The notes under the pieces: generated by a model
The model's database searches: none
What the model was told of the DNA's origin: nothing
The model's input: only the letters and a program-made list of their open reading frames with translations
Shown: positions 9,154-19,093 of the stretch, piece after piece
Layout: every line of letters starts with the position of its first letter
Position numbering within the stretch: position 1 is the first letter of the stretch
Assembly (NCBI GenBank): GCA_004211885.1
Contig: SHBV01000015.1
Coordinates: 1 to 55,038, forward strand
Direction of reading: 5' to 3'
Length of the DNA stretch: 55,038 bases
Origin: Verrucomicrobiaceae bacterium
GTDB taxonomy: Bacteria; Verrucomicrobiota; Verrucomicrobiia; Verrucomicrobiales; DEV007
Made by a program: the position numbers and the translations under genes

Positions 9154-12100
9154 TTAAGCAATGATCAGAAGTAAGTCCTCAGTGTCAACATTGTCACCAG
9201 AAACAACTTCAATTGATTCTACGGTGCCTGAGTGAGGAGAGGAAACTGTAGTGTACATCTTCATTGCTTCTAACGTTAATAGAGGGTCACCTTCTTCGAC
9301 CTTGTTGCCTATGCTGACATTGAGTTCAGCTACTAGGCCGGGCATGGGTGCTCCGATCTGGCTAAGATCAGCTTTGTCAGCTTTTTTGCGAGATATTGCA
9401 GTAGGTGTAAGGGTTCTGTCAGCAACTAGGGTATGACGTGATGATCCGTTGAGTTCGAAAATCACATTTCGATTAGCGTTCTCGTCAGGTTCACCAACAT
9501 TAATAAGTTTAACGAATAGCGTTTTGCCAACTTCGATATCAATGCTGATTTCTTCACCAATTTGCGCGCCATAAAAATATGCTGGAGTAGGCAATACGCT
9601 TAAGTCACTAAATTCATTGTTGCTTGCAATGAAATCAAGAAAGACCTGTGGATACATCAAATAACTCCAAACTTCATCCTCAGTTGGGTTTCGCTTTATC
9701 TGTGTTTTCAAATCTTCCCTTATTGTATCAAGGTTGACTTCACTTGCATGTTCTCCAGGCCTATCAGTGATGGGGTCTTTGTCTCCGAGAATAACTTTTT
9801 GAACTTCTGAAGGCCAACCTCCGATAGGCTGACCTAACCCGCCTCCGAGCATATCAACAACAGATTCAGGGAACGCTGTTCCTTTAGGAAGGTTAATAAC
9901 ATCAGCTGGGCTAATGCCTTGCGTTACCAAAAACATTGTCATGTCACCAACGACTTTGCTAGAGGGTGTTACTTTGACAATGTCCCCAAAGAGATCATTT
10001 ACTTCTGCATAACATTGCGCTATTTCAGGCCATCGGGACCCTAGGCCCATGGCTTCTGCTTGCTCTTTGAGATTTGTGAATTGCCCTCCTGGCATTTCGT
10101 GTAAATAGACTTCTGCAGTGCCGTGAGGTGGAGATGTATCAAATGGGAAGTAATATTTTCTAATTCCCTCCCAATAATCAGAGAATTCATCTAGTGCTCG
10201 GAGATTAAGTGATGATTCTCTTTCCGTATTTTCTAAGGCTGCGATAATTGAATTTAGACATGGTTGACTCGTCGATCCGGACATAGAAGAAATGGCTGCA
10301 TCAGCAATATCAACTCCAGCTTCGGATGCTTTTAATATCGATGAGGCATTGATGCCGCTCGTATCGTGTGTATGAAAATGTATGGGTAGGCCTACTTCGT
10401 CTTTGAGTGTTCGCACTAGTCTTTCTGCAGCGTATGGACGGCAAAGACCTGCCATGTCTTTAATGCACAAGATGTGTGCTCCCATGAGCTTTAACTCATG
10501 CGCTAGATCAACGTAATATTTTAATGAATATTTGTCTCTTTTTTCATCTAAAATGTCGCCAGTATAGCAAATTGCAGCTTCACAAATTGAGCTTTCAGTT
10601 TCGCGGACCGCTTCCATGGCCGCTTTCATATTGGGAGTGTAGTTGAGTGAATCAAAGACTCGAAATATATCCATTCCCCGTTCTGCTGCATGATGGACAA
10701 AACCTTTCACGACATTGTCGGGATAATTTGAATATCCAACGGCATTTGATCCGCGGAAGAGCATTTGGAAAAGGACGTTGGGGACTTTCTCTCTAAGTTG
10801 AGTGAGTCTTTGCCAAGGGTCCTCTTTCAAAAATCTCATTGAGGAGTCAAATGTGGCGCCGCCCCACATCTCAAGAGAAAAGAGTGAGGGAGTGTTTTTT
10901 GCGATTGCATCTGCAATTGCAAGCATGTCATAGCTTCTTACTCGCGTTGCCAATAATGACTGATGAGCATCCCGAAGAGTCGTGTCCGTTATTAGAAGTT
11001 CTTTTTGTTCTAATATCCATTCAGAGAACTTCTCTGGACCCATCTCGTTGAGTAAATCCTTCGTTCCCTTAGGCCTTTGTTTCTTTGGGTCAGTGACTGG
11101 TGCCTTGACTTGCGCTAGTGCCTTTGATGGGCTCTGATCCTTAGCATTTGGATTGCCGTTAACGATAACGTCCCCTAGAAAGTTGAGAAGTTTTGTAGCT
11201 CTGTCCTTTCTGGGTTTAAAGTCAAAGAGGGTTGGAGTCGTATCAATGAGTCTTGTCGTGGCATTGCCTGAGCTGAATTTTTCATTGTTAATGACGTTCA
11301 AAAGAAAAGGGATGTTAGTTTTAACGCCACGTATTCTAAATTCTCTCAAGGCCCTCCTGACTCTTTGTATTGCGATATCAAACGTCGGCGCATGCGTCGT
11401 GAGTTTGACTAGCATCGAGTCATAAAATGGGGTGACTGTTGCCCCAGTGGTTCCAAGTCCACCATCGAGTCTGATGCCATGACCTGAAGCTGATCGATAG
11501 GTTAGAATTTTGCCTGTGTCGGGGGTGAATTTGTTTTCTGGGTCTTCTGTGGTGATGCGGCATTGAACTGCTACACCATTCCTGCCAATATCTTCTTGGT
11601 TAGGCATGGCGACATCTTTGGAGTGCATCTCATGTCCCTGAGCAATTAATATTTGAGTTCTTACAATGTCGATGTTTGTGATTTCCTCGGTGACTGTATG
11701 TTCTACTTGAATCCTTGGATTCATTTCAATGAAGAACCATTCCTGAGAATCTGTATCTACTAAGAACTCAACGGTCCCCGCGTTATCGTAATTAATTGAT
11801 TTTGCAATTTTTACAGCGGCTGAGCATAGTTCCTCTCTGATAGTATCAGAAATGTTAATTGAGGGAGCAATCTCAATGACCTTTTGATGCCTCCTTTGAA
11901 CGGAGCAATCTCTTTCATGCAGATGAACCACATTACCGTGCTGGTCACCGATTATTTGTACTTCAATGTGTTTGGCGTTTTTAACGAAACGTTCCAAGAA
12001 AACTGAGTCATCTCCAAAAGCATTTAATGCCTCAGTTTGAGCTTCATTGAGGAGCTCAGGCAATGACTCTTCATCATTTACAACTCGCATCCCTCGTCCA

Positions 12101-12624
12101 CCACCACCAAATGCAGCTTTAATTATTAATGGGAATCCTATGTTTTGAGCAAGTTTGATGGCATCGTTTTTATCTTTTATAGGATCGGGGTTTCCTGCAA
12201 GAATTGGGATGGCAAGTTCTGCTGCTTGCTTCCTAGCGGCAATTTTATCACCCATTCCGGCGAGGACTTCGGATCTGGGGCCGACAAAGATGATGTCATT
12301 TTCTTCACAAGCTTTAGCAAATTCCGCATTTTCAGATAAAAATCCATACCCAGGATGAATGGCGTCTACATTACGCTCTTTAGCGATAGAGATTATTCCT
12401 TCTATATCTAAGTAAGCACCTACAGGTCCTTTCTCTTTACGTAATTTATAGGCTTCATCAGCTTTGAAGCGGTGCATGCAAAAGCGGTCTTCTTCTGCAA
12501 ATATCGCTACTGTGTTGAGGCCTAGTTCGGTGGCTCCCCTAAATATCCTTGTTGCTATCTCGCTTCGGTTTGCAGCTAATAGTTTACTTATGGGCCGGCG
12601 TTTTACTTTTGAGGCGTCGGTCAT
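9154..12624 (-). CDS. pyc: Pyruvate carboxylase (single chain)
   Basis: A 1156-residue biotin enzyme that makes oxaloacetate from pyruvate, bicarbonate and ATP. It has the full single-chain order: biotin carboxylase domain (about 10-470, with the ATP-grasp glycine loop FGGGGRGM and the EMNPRIQVEHTVTEE motif), carboxyltransferase TIM barrel (about 545-830, starting TDTTLRDAHQSLLATR with metal-site HFHTHDT), and a C-terminal biotinyl domain with EAMKM, where Lys1122 carries biotin. The length matches the family. It is anaplerotic: it refills the TCA cycle during growth on sugars or lactate. A hairpin (12671-12700) separates it from the upstream oxidoreductase, so it is probably transcribed alone. 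Confidence 0.97.
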   Translation of the reverse strand: MTDASKVKRRPISKLLAANRSEIATRIFRGATELGLNTVAIFAEEDRFCMHRFKADEAYKLRKEKGPVGAYLDIEGIISIAKERNVDAIHPGYGFLSENAEFAKACEENDIIFVGPRSEVLAGMGDKIAARKQAAELAIPILAGNPDPIKDKNDAIKLAQNIGFPLIIKAAFGGGGRGMRVVNDEESLPELLNEAQTEALNAFGDDSVFLERFVKNAKHIEVQIIGDQHGNVVHLHERDCSVQRRHQKVIEIAPSINISDTIREELCSAAVKIAKSINYDNAGTVEFLVDTDSQEWFFIEMNPRIQVEHTVTEEITNIDIVRTQILIAQGHEMHSKDVAMPNQEDIGRNGVAVQCRITTEDPENKFTPDTGKILTYRSASGHGIRLDGGLGTTGATVTPFYDSMLVKLTTHAPTFDIAIQRVRRALREFRIRGVKTNIPFLLNVINNEKFSSGNATTRLIDTTPTLFDFKPRKDRATKLLNFLGDVIVNGNPNAKDQSPSKALAQVKAPVTDPKKQRPKGTKDLLNEMGPEKFSEWILEQKELLITDTTLRDAHQSLLATRVRSYDMLAIADAIAKNTPSLFSLEMWGGATFDSSMRFLKEDPWQRLTQLREKVPNVLFQMLFRGSNAVGYSNYPDNVVKGFVHHAAERGMDIFRVFDSLNYTPNMKAAMEAVRETESSICEAAICYTGDILDEKRDKYSLKYYVDLAHELKLMGAHILCIKDMAGLCRPYAAERLVRTLKDEVGLPIHFHTHDTSGINASSILKASEAGVDIADAAISSMSGSTSQPCLNSIIAALENTERESSLNLRALDEFSDYWEGIRKYYFPFDTSPPHGTAEVYLHEMPGGQFTNLKEQAEAMGLGSRWPEIAQCYAEVNDLFGDIVKVTPSSKVVGDMTMFLVTQGISPADVINLPKGTAFPESVVDMLGGGLGQPIGGWPSEVQKVILGDKDPITDRPGEHASEVNLDTIREDLKTQIKRNPTEDEVWSYLMYPQVFLDFIASNNEFSDLSVLPTPAYFYGAQIGEEISIDIEVGKTLFVKLINVGEPDENANRNVIFELNGSSRHTLVADRTLTPTAISRKKADKADLSQIGAPMPGLVAELNVSIGNKVEEGDPLLTLEAMKMYTTVSSPHSGTVESIEVVSGDNVDTEDLLLIIA

Positions 12625-12670
12625 TTAATTTTTGAAAAAAGCAGTAGGGTATGATTTTTTGGTTATACAA

Positions 12671-12700
12671 TTCTGGGAGTGATTGTTACCACTCCCAGAA
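12671..12700 (-). terminator. Hairpin between the oxidoreductase and pyc, probable terminator
   Basis: ttctgggagtg (12671-12681) and cactcccagaa (12690-12700) form a perfect 11-bp stem with an 8-base loop. On the minus strand it lies 25 bases after the oxidoreductase stop. The T-tract that follows is weak (ttgtat), so it may be a weak terminator or a 3-prime-end-stabilising hairpin. Confidence 0.6.
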
Positions 12701-12724
12701 ATTTATATAACATAGTGTAAGAGT

Positions 12725-14197
12725 TTAAACAGATTCGGGAATTCTAAATCCTTCCCTATAATCACCTTTTACCAACTTGTTGGCTTGTTCAGATAGGTCT
12801 CCAGTGAACTGTTCTTTGTCAGGATCAAAATTCAAAAGTGGACCCAAAGTGGTCTGCGTTTTCTCTATATTAATACCATTATTCTCGAGATGTTGCGCGA
12901 ATCTGTTGAATACTTCTTCCTTCATCTTATCGCCCTTCAAGGATTCCTTACATGCTTTTGGGGTATCGTTTTTACCAATGTAATATGAAACATTAGCCAT
13001 GTGACCAAGTGCGGCAGAAATGTGGCCGGTGTGGGCTGAAAGTTCATGCTCATGTTTGCCTTCTTTTATTCCTTCTTCAATTGAAGCAATCCAGTTTTCA
13101 AAATGGCCTCGCCCATTTGTAATTCCAAATTTCTTAATGCTTTTTCCTTTGTTGTCATATGCTTTAGATTCACTGATGTAACCTCCTTCAAACTCAATGA
13201 CATTTCCTACTCTAGCTCCTTTGTAATTGGACATTCCTTTGCCCCAATCGAGTCCCTTTTCAGGGAGTCCACGAACTTCAAAAATCAACGGTACTGGCTT
13301 GTAGTCAAAGAATGCGATTTGCGTATTTGCAGTGTCGCCATCGTCGTCATAACCAAACCTTCCGCCAATGCTTAATACATTAGGGGCACATTTTTCCTGA
13401 CCTAATGCCCATCTTGCTACATCCATTTGGTGAGGGCCTTGGTTTCCAATGTCCCCGTTGCCGTATTGGCGTTGCCAGTGCCAATCATAATGAAATCTAT
13501 CCCGTCTAACAGGCAAAATTTCTCTAGGCCCTGACCATAGGTCATAATTAATTTCTGCTGGTGGCTGTTTGGGCTCTTGCACTTTGCCAATACTTTTTCT
13601 TGGCTTATAACAAAAACCTCTGCTCACGAGCATCTCTCCTAAAGGTTTATCTTTTATCCACTCCATTACTTCACGCCATCCTGAATCTGAGCGTCGTTGC
13701 ATTCCATGTTGAATTATGACTCCTTTTTTGCCGTATTTAACTGCAGCTTCAACTAACTTCCGACCTTCCCATATATTATGTGAAACGGGTTTTTCTACAT
13801 ATACATGTTTTCCGTTTTGAGCAGCTAATATTGCTACTAATGAGTGAAGATGATTAGGGGTAGCAATCATCACTGCATCTATGTTTTTATCAGTGCATAA
13901 TTCTCTATAATCTTCATATTGTTTAGGTTTTGAACCTTGTTTATCTTTAACTCGGTTTGCATTTCCCTCATTGCGCTTGTAGTCAGCGTCACATACTCCA
14001 GTTACTCTAACTTTGCTGTTCCCTAAGCAGGCATTGACGTGACCTCCACCGCGTCCACCAACTCCAACTACAGCGACTCGTACATCAGTATTGGCTCCTT
14101 TAACTTTGGCTTTTGCAGGAAGGCTGCAGAATGTACTTGTTCCGGCAGCGCCATAAAGCGAGCCCTTAATAAATTTTCTACGGGTATGTTGTTTCAT
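12725..14197 (-). CDS. Tat-exported Gfo/Idh/MocA family oxidoreductase
   Basis: A 490-residue NAD(P)-dependent dehydrogenase-like protein. It opens with a twin-arginine signal (TRRKFIKGSLYGAAG, about 5-19) followed by the Rossmann fold (VAVVGVGGRGGGHVNACLG) and the family motif EKPVSHN (about 136-142), whose Lys is the usual catalytic residue. The C-terminal half is the alpha/beta substrate domain. Exported members are abundant in Verrucomicrobia and Planctomycetes and are generally linked to sugar or inositol oxidation; the substrate here is not readable from sequence. It is divergently placed from a secreted sulfatase across a 341-base gap, which fits a joint role in sulfated polysaccharide use (inference). 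Confidence 0.9.
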   Translation of the reverse strand: MKQHTRRKFIKGSLYGAAGTSTFCSLPAKAKVKGANTDVRVAVVGVGGRGGGHVNACLGNSKVRVTGVCDADYKRNEGNANRVKDKQGSKPKQYEDYRELCTDKNIDAVMIATPNHLHSLVAILAAQNGKHVYVEKPVSHNIWEGRKLVEAAVKYGKKGVIIQHGMQRRSDSGWREVMEWIKDKPLGEMLVSRGFCYKPRKSIGKVQEPKQPPAEINYDLWSGPREILPVRRDRFHYDWHWQRQYGNGDIGNQGPHQMDVARWALGQEKCAPNVLSIGGRFGYDDDGDTANTQIAFFDYKPVPLIFEVRGLPEKGLDWGKGMSNYKGARVGNVIEFEGGYISESKAYDNKGKSIKKFGITNGRGHFENWIASIEEGIKEGKHEHELSAHTGHISAALGHMANVSYYIGKNDTPKACKESLKGDKMKEEVFNRFAQHLENNGINIEKTQTTLGPLLNFDPDKEQFTGDLSEQANKLVKGDYREGFRIPESV

Positions 14198-14538
14198 GTG
14201 ATTGATATTTACTTAACAAATTAAATTATAGTATTCCATATAAACTCTCAAGTTATTGATCCATCCAGATCTTGGAGTATTAGCTAGATTGATATCAAGA
14301 ATATATTAAATATTAAGAAGGATTATTAATTATTTAGACTAAAAGGCGGTAATTGTCCTAATCGATTTTGATTAAATTTATATATTAAATCATTAGTTTC
14401 AGTGGTCAGTGGGCTAGGACGTAGAGTAGACATTTCAATTGCATGATCGTTAGAGCAAAGAAACTAGATTCTAATTTTTTTCTTCAAACGTTAAAGATTT
14501 GGATTCGCATTTTTTGTCATGGATAGTTTACTTAAAAG
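14198..14538. other. Divergent intergenic region of oxidoreductase and sulfatase
   Basis: 341 bases, very AT-rich, that must carry both promoters. No clear -35/-10 pair, tRNA or small gene is seen. A short GC-richer patch (14401-14430) contains taggac, an inverted copy of gtccta at 14355-14360; this is too weak to call an operator. Confidence 0.5.
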
Positions 14539-16062
14539 ATGTTTCAAGGACTTAGATTTCTTTCATTTGCCGTAATATGCTTGGTGCATTCTGAATCTCT
14601 TCATGGGGCATTACCTAATGTTATTTTAGTCATGGCTGATGATCTTGGCATTGGTGACATCACACCCACGAATCCAAATTCAAAAATAAAAACACCTCAT
14701 TTGCAAAAGATGGCAAACGAAGGAATGACGTTTTCAGATGCACATTCCCCAAGTTCAGTTTGTACTCCGACTCGTTATGGTCTTTTGACGGGACGCTATT
14801 GCTGGAGATCCAGAATTGCCCGGGGCGTTTTAAGTGGTACGAGTGATCATTTGATCCCAAAGGAACGTCCAACGCTTGGTCATCTTATGAGGGGAGGAGG
14901 GTACAGTACAGCGATGATAGGTAAGTGGCACTTGGGCTGGGATTGGGCCAAGAAAAACAATAAGATTGATTTTACTCAACCTGTAAAAAATGGCCCAGAT
15001 ATCAATGGTTTTGATTATTACTATGGTCATTGCGGTTCATTAGATATGCCGCCTTATGTTTGGGTCGATACGGGCAAGATTACAGAGGAGCCAAAACGGG
15101 AAGAGGGAGTTTCTAGATCTCAGGACCAGTACGGTTGGTATAGGAAGGGGCCGATCAGCAATGATTTTAAAATCGAAGAGGTGCTACCTCACCTTTTCAA
15201 TAAGTCATTTGAATATATAGAGTCTCATCTAAAAGCATCTGGTAAGGATAAGCCGTTTTTTATCTATTTACCATTACCAGCGCCTCACACACCCATAGTG
15301 CCGGTTCCTCCATTCAAAGGTGCAAGTGGTCTGAACCCTTATGCTGATTTTGTCATGCAGATTGATCATCATATGGGTGAGCTTTTTAAAGTGCTATTGG
15401 ATGAGGGCATAGATAAAAATACTTTAGTGTTGTTCACTAGTGATAACGGGTGTTCTCCAGAGGCAAATTTCAAACTATTAAAAGATAAGGGTCATGATCC
15501 GAGCGGTGGATTCCGAGGTCATAAGGCAGATATTTATGAAGGAGGTCATCGAGTGCCTTTGCTAGTCAGATGGCCAGGCCATACTTACTTGGGACACAAA
15601 GGGAAGGGCAGTGGAGCGGTGTGTGAATCTACTGTCTCATTGACAGATATTTATAAGACCTTAGAACAAGTGTCGGCGCAGAAAAATAAAACAAAAGGCG
15701 GGGAGGATGGGTTCAGCATTGTTCCTTTGCTTAATGGTGGAAAAACAAATGATCGTAAATCTATAATTAGTCATTCAATTGGAGGTTCATTTGCTATTAG
15801 AGAGGGGAATTGGAAATTGTGTCTATCTAGAGGAAGTGGCGGGTGGAGTGCTCCTAGAGAACCTGAAGCAAAGAAGAGGGGTTTGCCGAGCATGCAGCTA
15901 TTTAATTTGAAAGATGACCCTGGAGAAAAAAATAATCTGGTTAGTACCAACCCTGCAAAAGTAACTTCGCTTTTAGAATTGCTTCAGTCACAAGTTGAGA
16001 GAGGAAGGTCAACACCGGGTCCGCGGCTTCCTAATGATAGAAAGGTAAAATTCTTACCTTAA
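14539..16062 (+). CDS. Secreted sulfatase (arylsulfatase family, S1 type)
   Basis: A 507-residue alkaline-phosphatase-fold sulfatase with an N-terminal signal peptide (about 1-23). VMADDLGIGD (31-40) supplies the paired metal-binding Asp34-Asp35. The signature CTPTR starts at Cys75, the residue that maturation enzymes convert to formylglycine, and is followed by YGLLTGRY. Further metal and substrate motifs are visible: GKWHLG, LPAPHTP and FTSDNG. It probably removes sulfate esters from polysaccharides in the periplasm or outside the cell; specificity cannot be deduced. No sulfatase-maturating enzyme gene is in the window. It is divergent from the Tat-exported oxidoreductase. Confidence 0.94.
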   Translation: MFQGLRFLSFAVICLVHSESLHGALPNVILVMADDLGIGDITPTNPNSKIKTPHLQKMANEGMTFSDAHSPSSVCTPTRYGLLTGRYCWRSRIARGVLSGTSDHLIPKERPTLGHLMRGGGYSTAMIGKWHLGWDWAKKNNKIDFTQPVKNGPDINGFDYYYGHCGSLDMPPYVWVDTGKITEEPKREEGVSRSQDQYGWYRKGPISNDFKIEEVLPHLFNKSFEYIESHLKASGKDKPFFIYLPLPAPHTPIVPVPPFKGASGLNPYADFVMQIDHHMGELFKVLLDEGIDKNTLVLFTSDNGCSPEANFKLLKDKGHDPSGGFRGHKADIYEGGHRVPLLVRWPGHTYLGHKGKGSGAVCESTVSLTDIYKTLEQVSAQKNKTKGGEDGFSIVPLLNGGKTNDRKSIISHSIGGSFAIREGNWKLCLSRGSGGWSAPREPEAKKRGLPSMQLFNLKDDPGEKNNLVSTNPAKVTSLLELLQSQVERGRSTPGPRLPNDRKVKFLP

Positions 16063-16073
16063 AATTTGAATGT

Positions 16074-16895
16074 CTATATAGACAAGTTAGATCCATTGAT
16101 TTCATGGCTCAATGTGAACTGTCCTGATACAAGTTCAACGGATTGGTCAATCGAGCGAGTAATATATTCTTTTGATTTTAAAATGGAGTCGTGAAGGTTG
16201 AGGCCAGATCCAAGGCATGCGCAAATGGATGCTGAATAGGTGCATCCTGTACCGTGTGCAGGCATTCTGTTGGAAAATGTTTTAGAAAACTGTTCAGCTC
16301 CTGATTCATCTACTAAAAAGTCAGTCGCATTAGCTGATTTGAAGTGTCCGCCCTTAAGTAAGACGGGAGTGCTAAACTTTTCGTATAATAGATTCGCGCA
16401 ATCGATTGGACTTTCAATGCTCTCGATTTCAATGCCGAGTAAGGTTGCCGCTTCTGGTAGATTGGGTGTGTGAAGAGTCGATCTCGGTATGAGGTTTTTC
16501 ATATAAAGGGTTAAAGCGGTGCTATTTAATAATTGAGTTCCGCTAGTGGAACTCATTACAGGATCAACTATCAAGGGAACTTCAATTTTATTGTTATCTA
16601 GTGATGACAAAACAACTTCGATTAATTCGGATGAATAAAGGAGGCCTGTTTTTATAGCGGATACTTGATATTCACTAAATAAAATATCAAGTTGAGACCG
16701 TAGAGAGTTTGCGCTGACTGGCTCTATATCAAGTACCTTCCCTGGCACTTGTGAGGTTACGCAAGTGATTGCTGTTAATCCATGGACGCCTAATGACTGG
16801 AACGTTTTTAGATCTGCCTGTATTCCAGCGCCTCCTGATGGATCAGATCCCGCTATACTGAGAACGACGTTTTTTTGTTTTTCGCTCTTCAACAT
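16074..16895 (-). CDS. thiD: Hydroxymethylpyrimidine/phosphomethylpyrimidine kinase
   Basis: A 273-residue ribokinase-fold enzyme that phosphorylates HMP and HMP-phosphate in thiamine synthesis. The N-terminal SIAGSDPSGGAGIQADLKTF, the central VDPVMSSTSGTQLL and the C-terminal AHGTGCTYSASI anion-hole/catalytic motif are all typical, and the length is normal. It converges with the sulfatase with 11 bases between and is divergent from apaG. The 71-base upstream gap is too short for a TPP riboswitch, and none is visible. Confidence 0.96.
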   Translation of the reverse strand: MLKSEKQKNVVLSIAGSDPSGGAGIQADLKTFQSLGVHGLTAITCVTSQVPGKVLDIEPVSANSLRSQLDILFSEYQVSAIKTGLLYSSELIEVVLSSLDNNKIEVPLIVDPVMSSTSGTQLLNSTALTLYMKNLIPRSTLHTPNLPEAATLLGIEIESIESPIDCANLLYEKFSTPVLLKGGHFKSANATDFLVDESGAEQFSKTFSNRMPAHGTGCTYSASICACLGSGLNLHDSILKSKEYITRSIDQSVELVSGQFTLSHEINGSNLSI

Positions 16896-16966
16896 ATTGT
16901 TTTTGATGCTTCCAAGTTTTACTTTATTTGTTTAGATTAAATTTAATAAACCCAAACCTATTTTAA

Positions 16967-17347
16967 TTGGAAATTATAGAACTTTCAGGTCTCGACGTTA
17001 TTATTGATGATGTTATATATATGCCAAGCCTAGACGCTCCGGCTGATAAACCTCATCCATTTGTTTATTTTGTTACAATTAAAAATAATTCAGGTGAAAC
17101 AGTTACAATATGTGGGAGAAAATGGGTCATCACGGGTTCAAATAGTGAGAAGGTCATTGTTGAAGGCGATGGTGTTGTTGGACAATTTCCCAAGATTAGT
17201 GTGGGGGATGGTTTCAGTTATAATAGTTACCACGTAGTAGATTCTGACTGTATAGTTGAGGGATCATTTTTTGGCGAAACTGAAGCAGGAGTACCTATTT
17301 TTACTAGGATCCCGAAATTCGAGCTAAATGTACCGAAGTGGGCGTAA
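16967..17347 (+). CDS. apaG: ApaG domain protein
   Basis: A 126-residue single-domain protein of the ApaG family (immunoglobulin-like fold; also called DUF525), whose molecular role is still unclear. Family features seen: HPFVYFVTIKNNSGETVTICGRKWVITGSN and GVVGQFPKISVGDGFSYNSY. The reading frame opens with TTG at 16967, directly after an in-frame TAA at 16964, and no ATG occurs before the conserved core, so TTG is the only common start that keeps the whole domain. No Shine-Dalgarno sequence is seen. Confidence 0.9.
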   Translation: MEIIELSGLDVIIDDVIYMPSLDAPADKPHPFVYFVTIKNNSGETVTICGRKWVITGSNSEKVIVEGDGVVGQFPKISVGDGFSYNSYHVVDSDCIVEGSFFGETEAGVPIFTRIPKFELNVPKWA

Positions 17348-17357
17348 ACGATTTTGA

Positions 17358-17927
17358 TTAGTCTGTTATCAGATGATCAACTGGAATGTCATGAGGCTGT
17401 GCTGGTATCACATCTATTATTTGTAAACTAAAAGCGACTCCGATTTTAAGTGTTTGTTCTGAGCTTGTTGCTAGATACCTATCATAATATCCACCGCCTC
17501 TTCCGAGTCTTGTACCGTCACGTGAGAATCCAATTCCCGGGACTATAATAAAATCAATTTCAATGGCGTTAGTTTTAACATGTTTGGATGGGTCTGGTTC
17601 TAATATTCCCATTGGCGAACGGATTAAATTTTCGGTTCCATTTATAGTGTAACACTCGATATTATTTCCCTCGACCTTAGGGAGGCTTACCCGAAAATTT
17701 GATCTGAGCCAATGCTTTATAGCTGTCTGTATGTTTGGCTCTGATTGTAGTGGAGAATAACAAAGTACGGAAGAGTCTTCACTGACTGTTTCTATCAGTC
17801 TTTTTGATATTGAAGTGCTGGCATCTTCTCTTTGTTGATGGTCTAGAGAGTGAAGTCTTCTTTCAATTGACTTTCGAAGAGTTTCCTTTTCAGATTTAAT
17901 TGAACTCCCTTTTGATGAGTTGCTCAT
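17358..17927 (-). CDS. fthC: 5-formyltetrahydrofolate cyclo-ligase
   Basis: A 189-residue enzyme that converts 5-formyl-THF plus ATP to 5,10-methenyl-THF. The diagnostic parts are the Lys/Arg-rich N-terminus (KSEKETLRKSIERRL), the middle SPMGILEPDP, and the phosphate-binding DGTRLGRGGGYYDRYL near 134-149. Length is normal for the family (YgfA/MTHFS). Its ATG overlaps the lspA stop by 4 bases (ATGA), so the two are translated from one message with likely coupling. Other folate genes in the window are folA-thyA and folB. Confidence 0.93.
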   Translation of the reverse strand: MSNSSKGSSIKSEKETLRKSIERRLHSLDHQQREDASTSISKRLIETVSEDSSVLCYSPLQSEPNIQTAIKHWLRSNFRVSLPKVEGNNIECYTINGTENLIRSPMGILEPDPSKHVKTNAIEIDFIIVPGIGFSRDGTRLGRGGGYYDRYLATSSEQTLKIGVAFSLQIIDVIPAQPHDIPVDHLITD

Positions 17928-18397
17928 TCTGCTTCAGTTTGATCTTCTTTCCTGAACGCTGAAATGAAAATGAGTGAAGCTGCTATGCATATGCATGAAT
18001 CAGCAACATTGAAGGAAGGCCAATGATTGTTTCCTACATAAAAATCAAGGAAATCTACAACGTAACCATGAAGGATGCGATCCGTAACATTGCCTGCAAC
18101 GCCAGCAGTGATTAGGGACACTGCAAATTGATTTAACTTTCCTGGAAAATGTCCCCGTATCCAGAAAAATAGAATACCCAAAAATGCTAGCAAAGATATT
18201 ATCGTGAAAATTATATTTGAACCATCGCCATCATTGAATTTCCCAAATGCTATACCAGTGTTATGAACTCTTACTAAGTTAAAAAAATCAGGGATTATTG
18301 TTTTTTGGTCACCTAATTCAAAATTATTTAATATGAGTAATTTTGTTATCTGATCTAAGAGAAATAATGGGATTGATAGTTTGTATAGCAAACTCAT
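17924..18397 (-). CDS. lspA: Lipoprotein signal peptidase (signal peptidase II)
   Basis: A 157-residue inner-membrane aspartic protease that removes lipoprotein signal peptides. Four hydrophobic segments are visible. Both catalytic Asp motifs are present: AGNVTDRILHG with Asp106 and FNVADS with Asp133; the conserved VHNTGIAFG turn is at 44-52. It overlaps fthC by 4 bases and diverges from rnhB. A probable client encoded in this window is the small lipoprotein at 40017. Confidence 0.96.
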   Translation of the reverse strand: MSLLYKLSIPLFLLDQITKLLILNNFELGDQKTIIPDFFNLVRVHNTGIAFGKFNDGDGSNIIFTIISLLAFLGILFFWIRGHFPGKLNQFAVSLITAGVAGNVTDRILHGYVVDFLDFYVGNNHWPSFNVADSCICIAASLIFISAFRKEDQTEAE

Positions 18398-18475
18398 GTA
18401 ATATTCATTCTAAAGTAAATATATTAATATCTTTCCTTTATAAGGGAGGCGCACAATTTACAAGTATTAACATTT

Positions 18476-19093
18476 ATGCCTGATTTTTTAATTGAAAATG
18501 AACTAATTCAAAAAGGGCATAAATATATAGCTGGGATTGATGAGGCGGGTAGGGGGCCATTGGCTGGTCCTGTCGTAGCGGCAGCAGTCATTTTGCCAAC
18601 TCATTATAGTTCCAAGGTTCTAAATGATTCAAAAAAAATCAGTCCTAAAGTGAGAGGGCAATTGTATGATGAGCTAACCGATTCAAAGTCCGGAGTTATT
18701 TGGAGTTTTTCTGTTGTCAGCGCTGAAGTGATTGATGAAATTAATATCCTTAATGCAACTTACAGAGCGATGTCAGAGTCAGCCTTAAGTCTAGAGATAG
18801 AGCCTTCTTTTGCTATAATTGATGGCAAGCCAGTAAAGGGATTTCCTTACCCTTATCAATCAGTTATTAAAGGCGATGAGAAGAGCTTATCAATTGCTGC
18901 AGCTAGTATTATTGCCAAGGTAGAACGTGATCGGTTGATGTTGAAATATACAAAACAGTATCCTCAGTATGGCTTTGATCGACATAAAGGATATGGTACA
19001 AAGTTACACTTGAGTGCTTTGGAGAAATTTGGTGCGTGCCCCATTCACCGACGATCCTTTGCTCCTGTTAGAAGGGCTCAAGAATTAATTTGA
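18476..19093 (+). CDS. rnhB: Ribonuclease HII
   Basis: A 205-residue enzyme that cuts RNA in RNA-DNA hybrids and removes single ribonucleotides from DNA. The active-site opening AGIDEAGRGPLAGPVVAAAVIL gives Asp22 and Glu23; IIDGKPVKGFPYP, the SIAAASIIAKVERDR stretch and YPQYGFDRHKGYGTKLH complete the family pattern. The 3-prime end overlaps the convergent gatA end by 9 bases. Confidence 0.97.
   Translation: MPDFLIENELIQKGHKYIAGIDEAGRGPLAGPVVAAAVILPTHYSSKVLNDSKKISPKVRGQLYDELTDSKSGVIWSFSVVSAEVIDEINILNATYRAMSESALSLEIEPSFAIIDGKPVKGFPYPYQSVIKGDEKSLSIAAASIIAKVERDRLMLKYTKQYPQYGFDRHKGYGTKLHLSALEKFGACPIHRRSFAPVRRAQELI

Noticed and set aside
16896..16966. A TPP riboswitch controlling thiD
   Set aside because: The gap is only 71 bases and shows no THI-element pattern on the minus strand.
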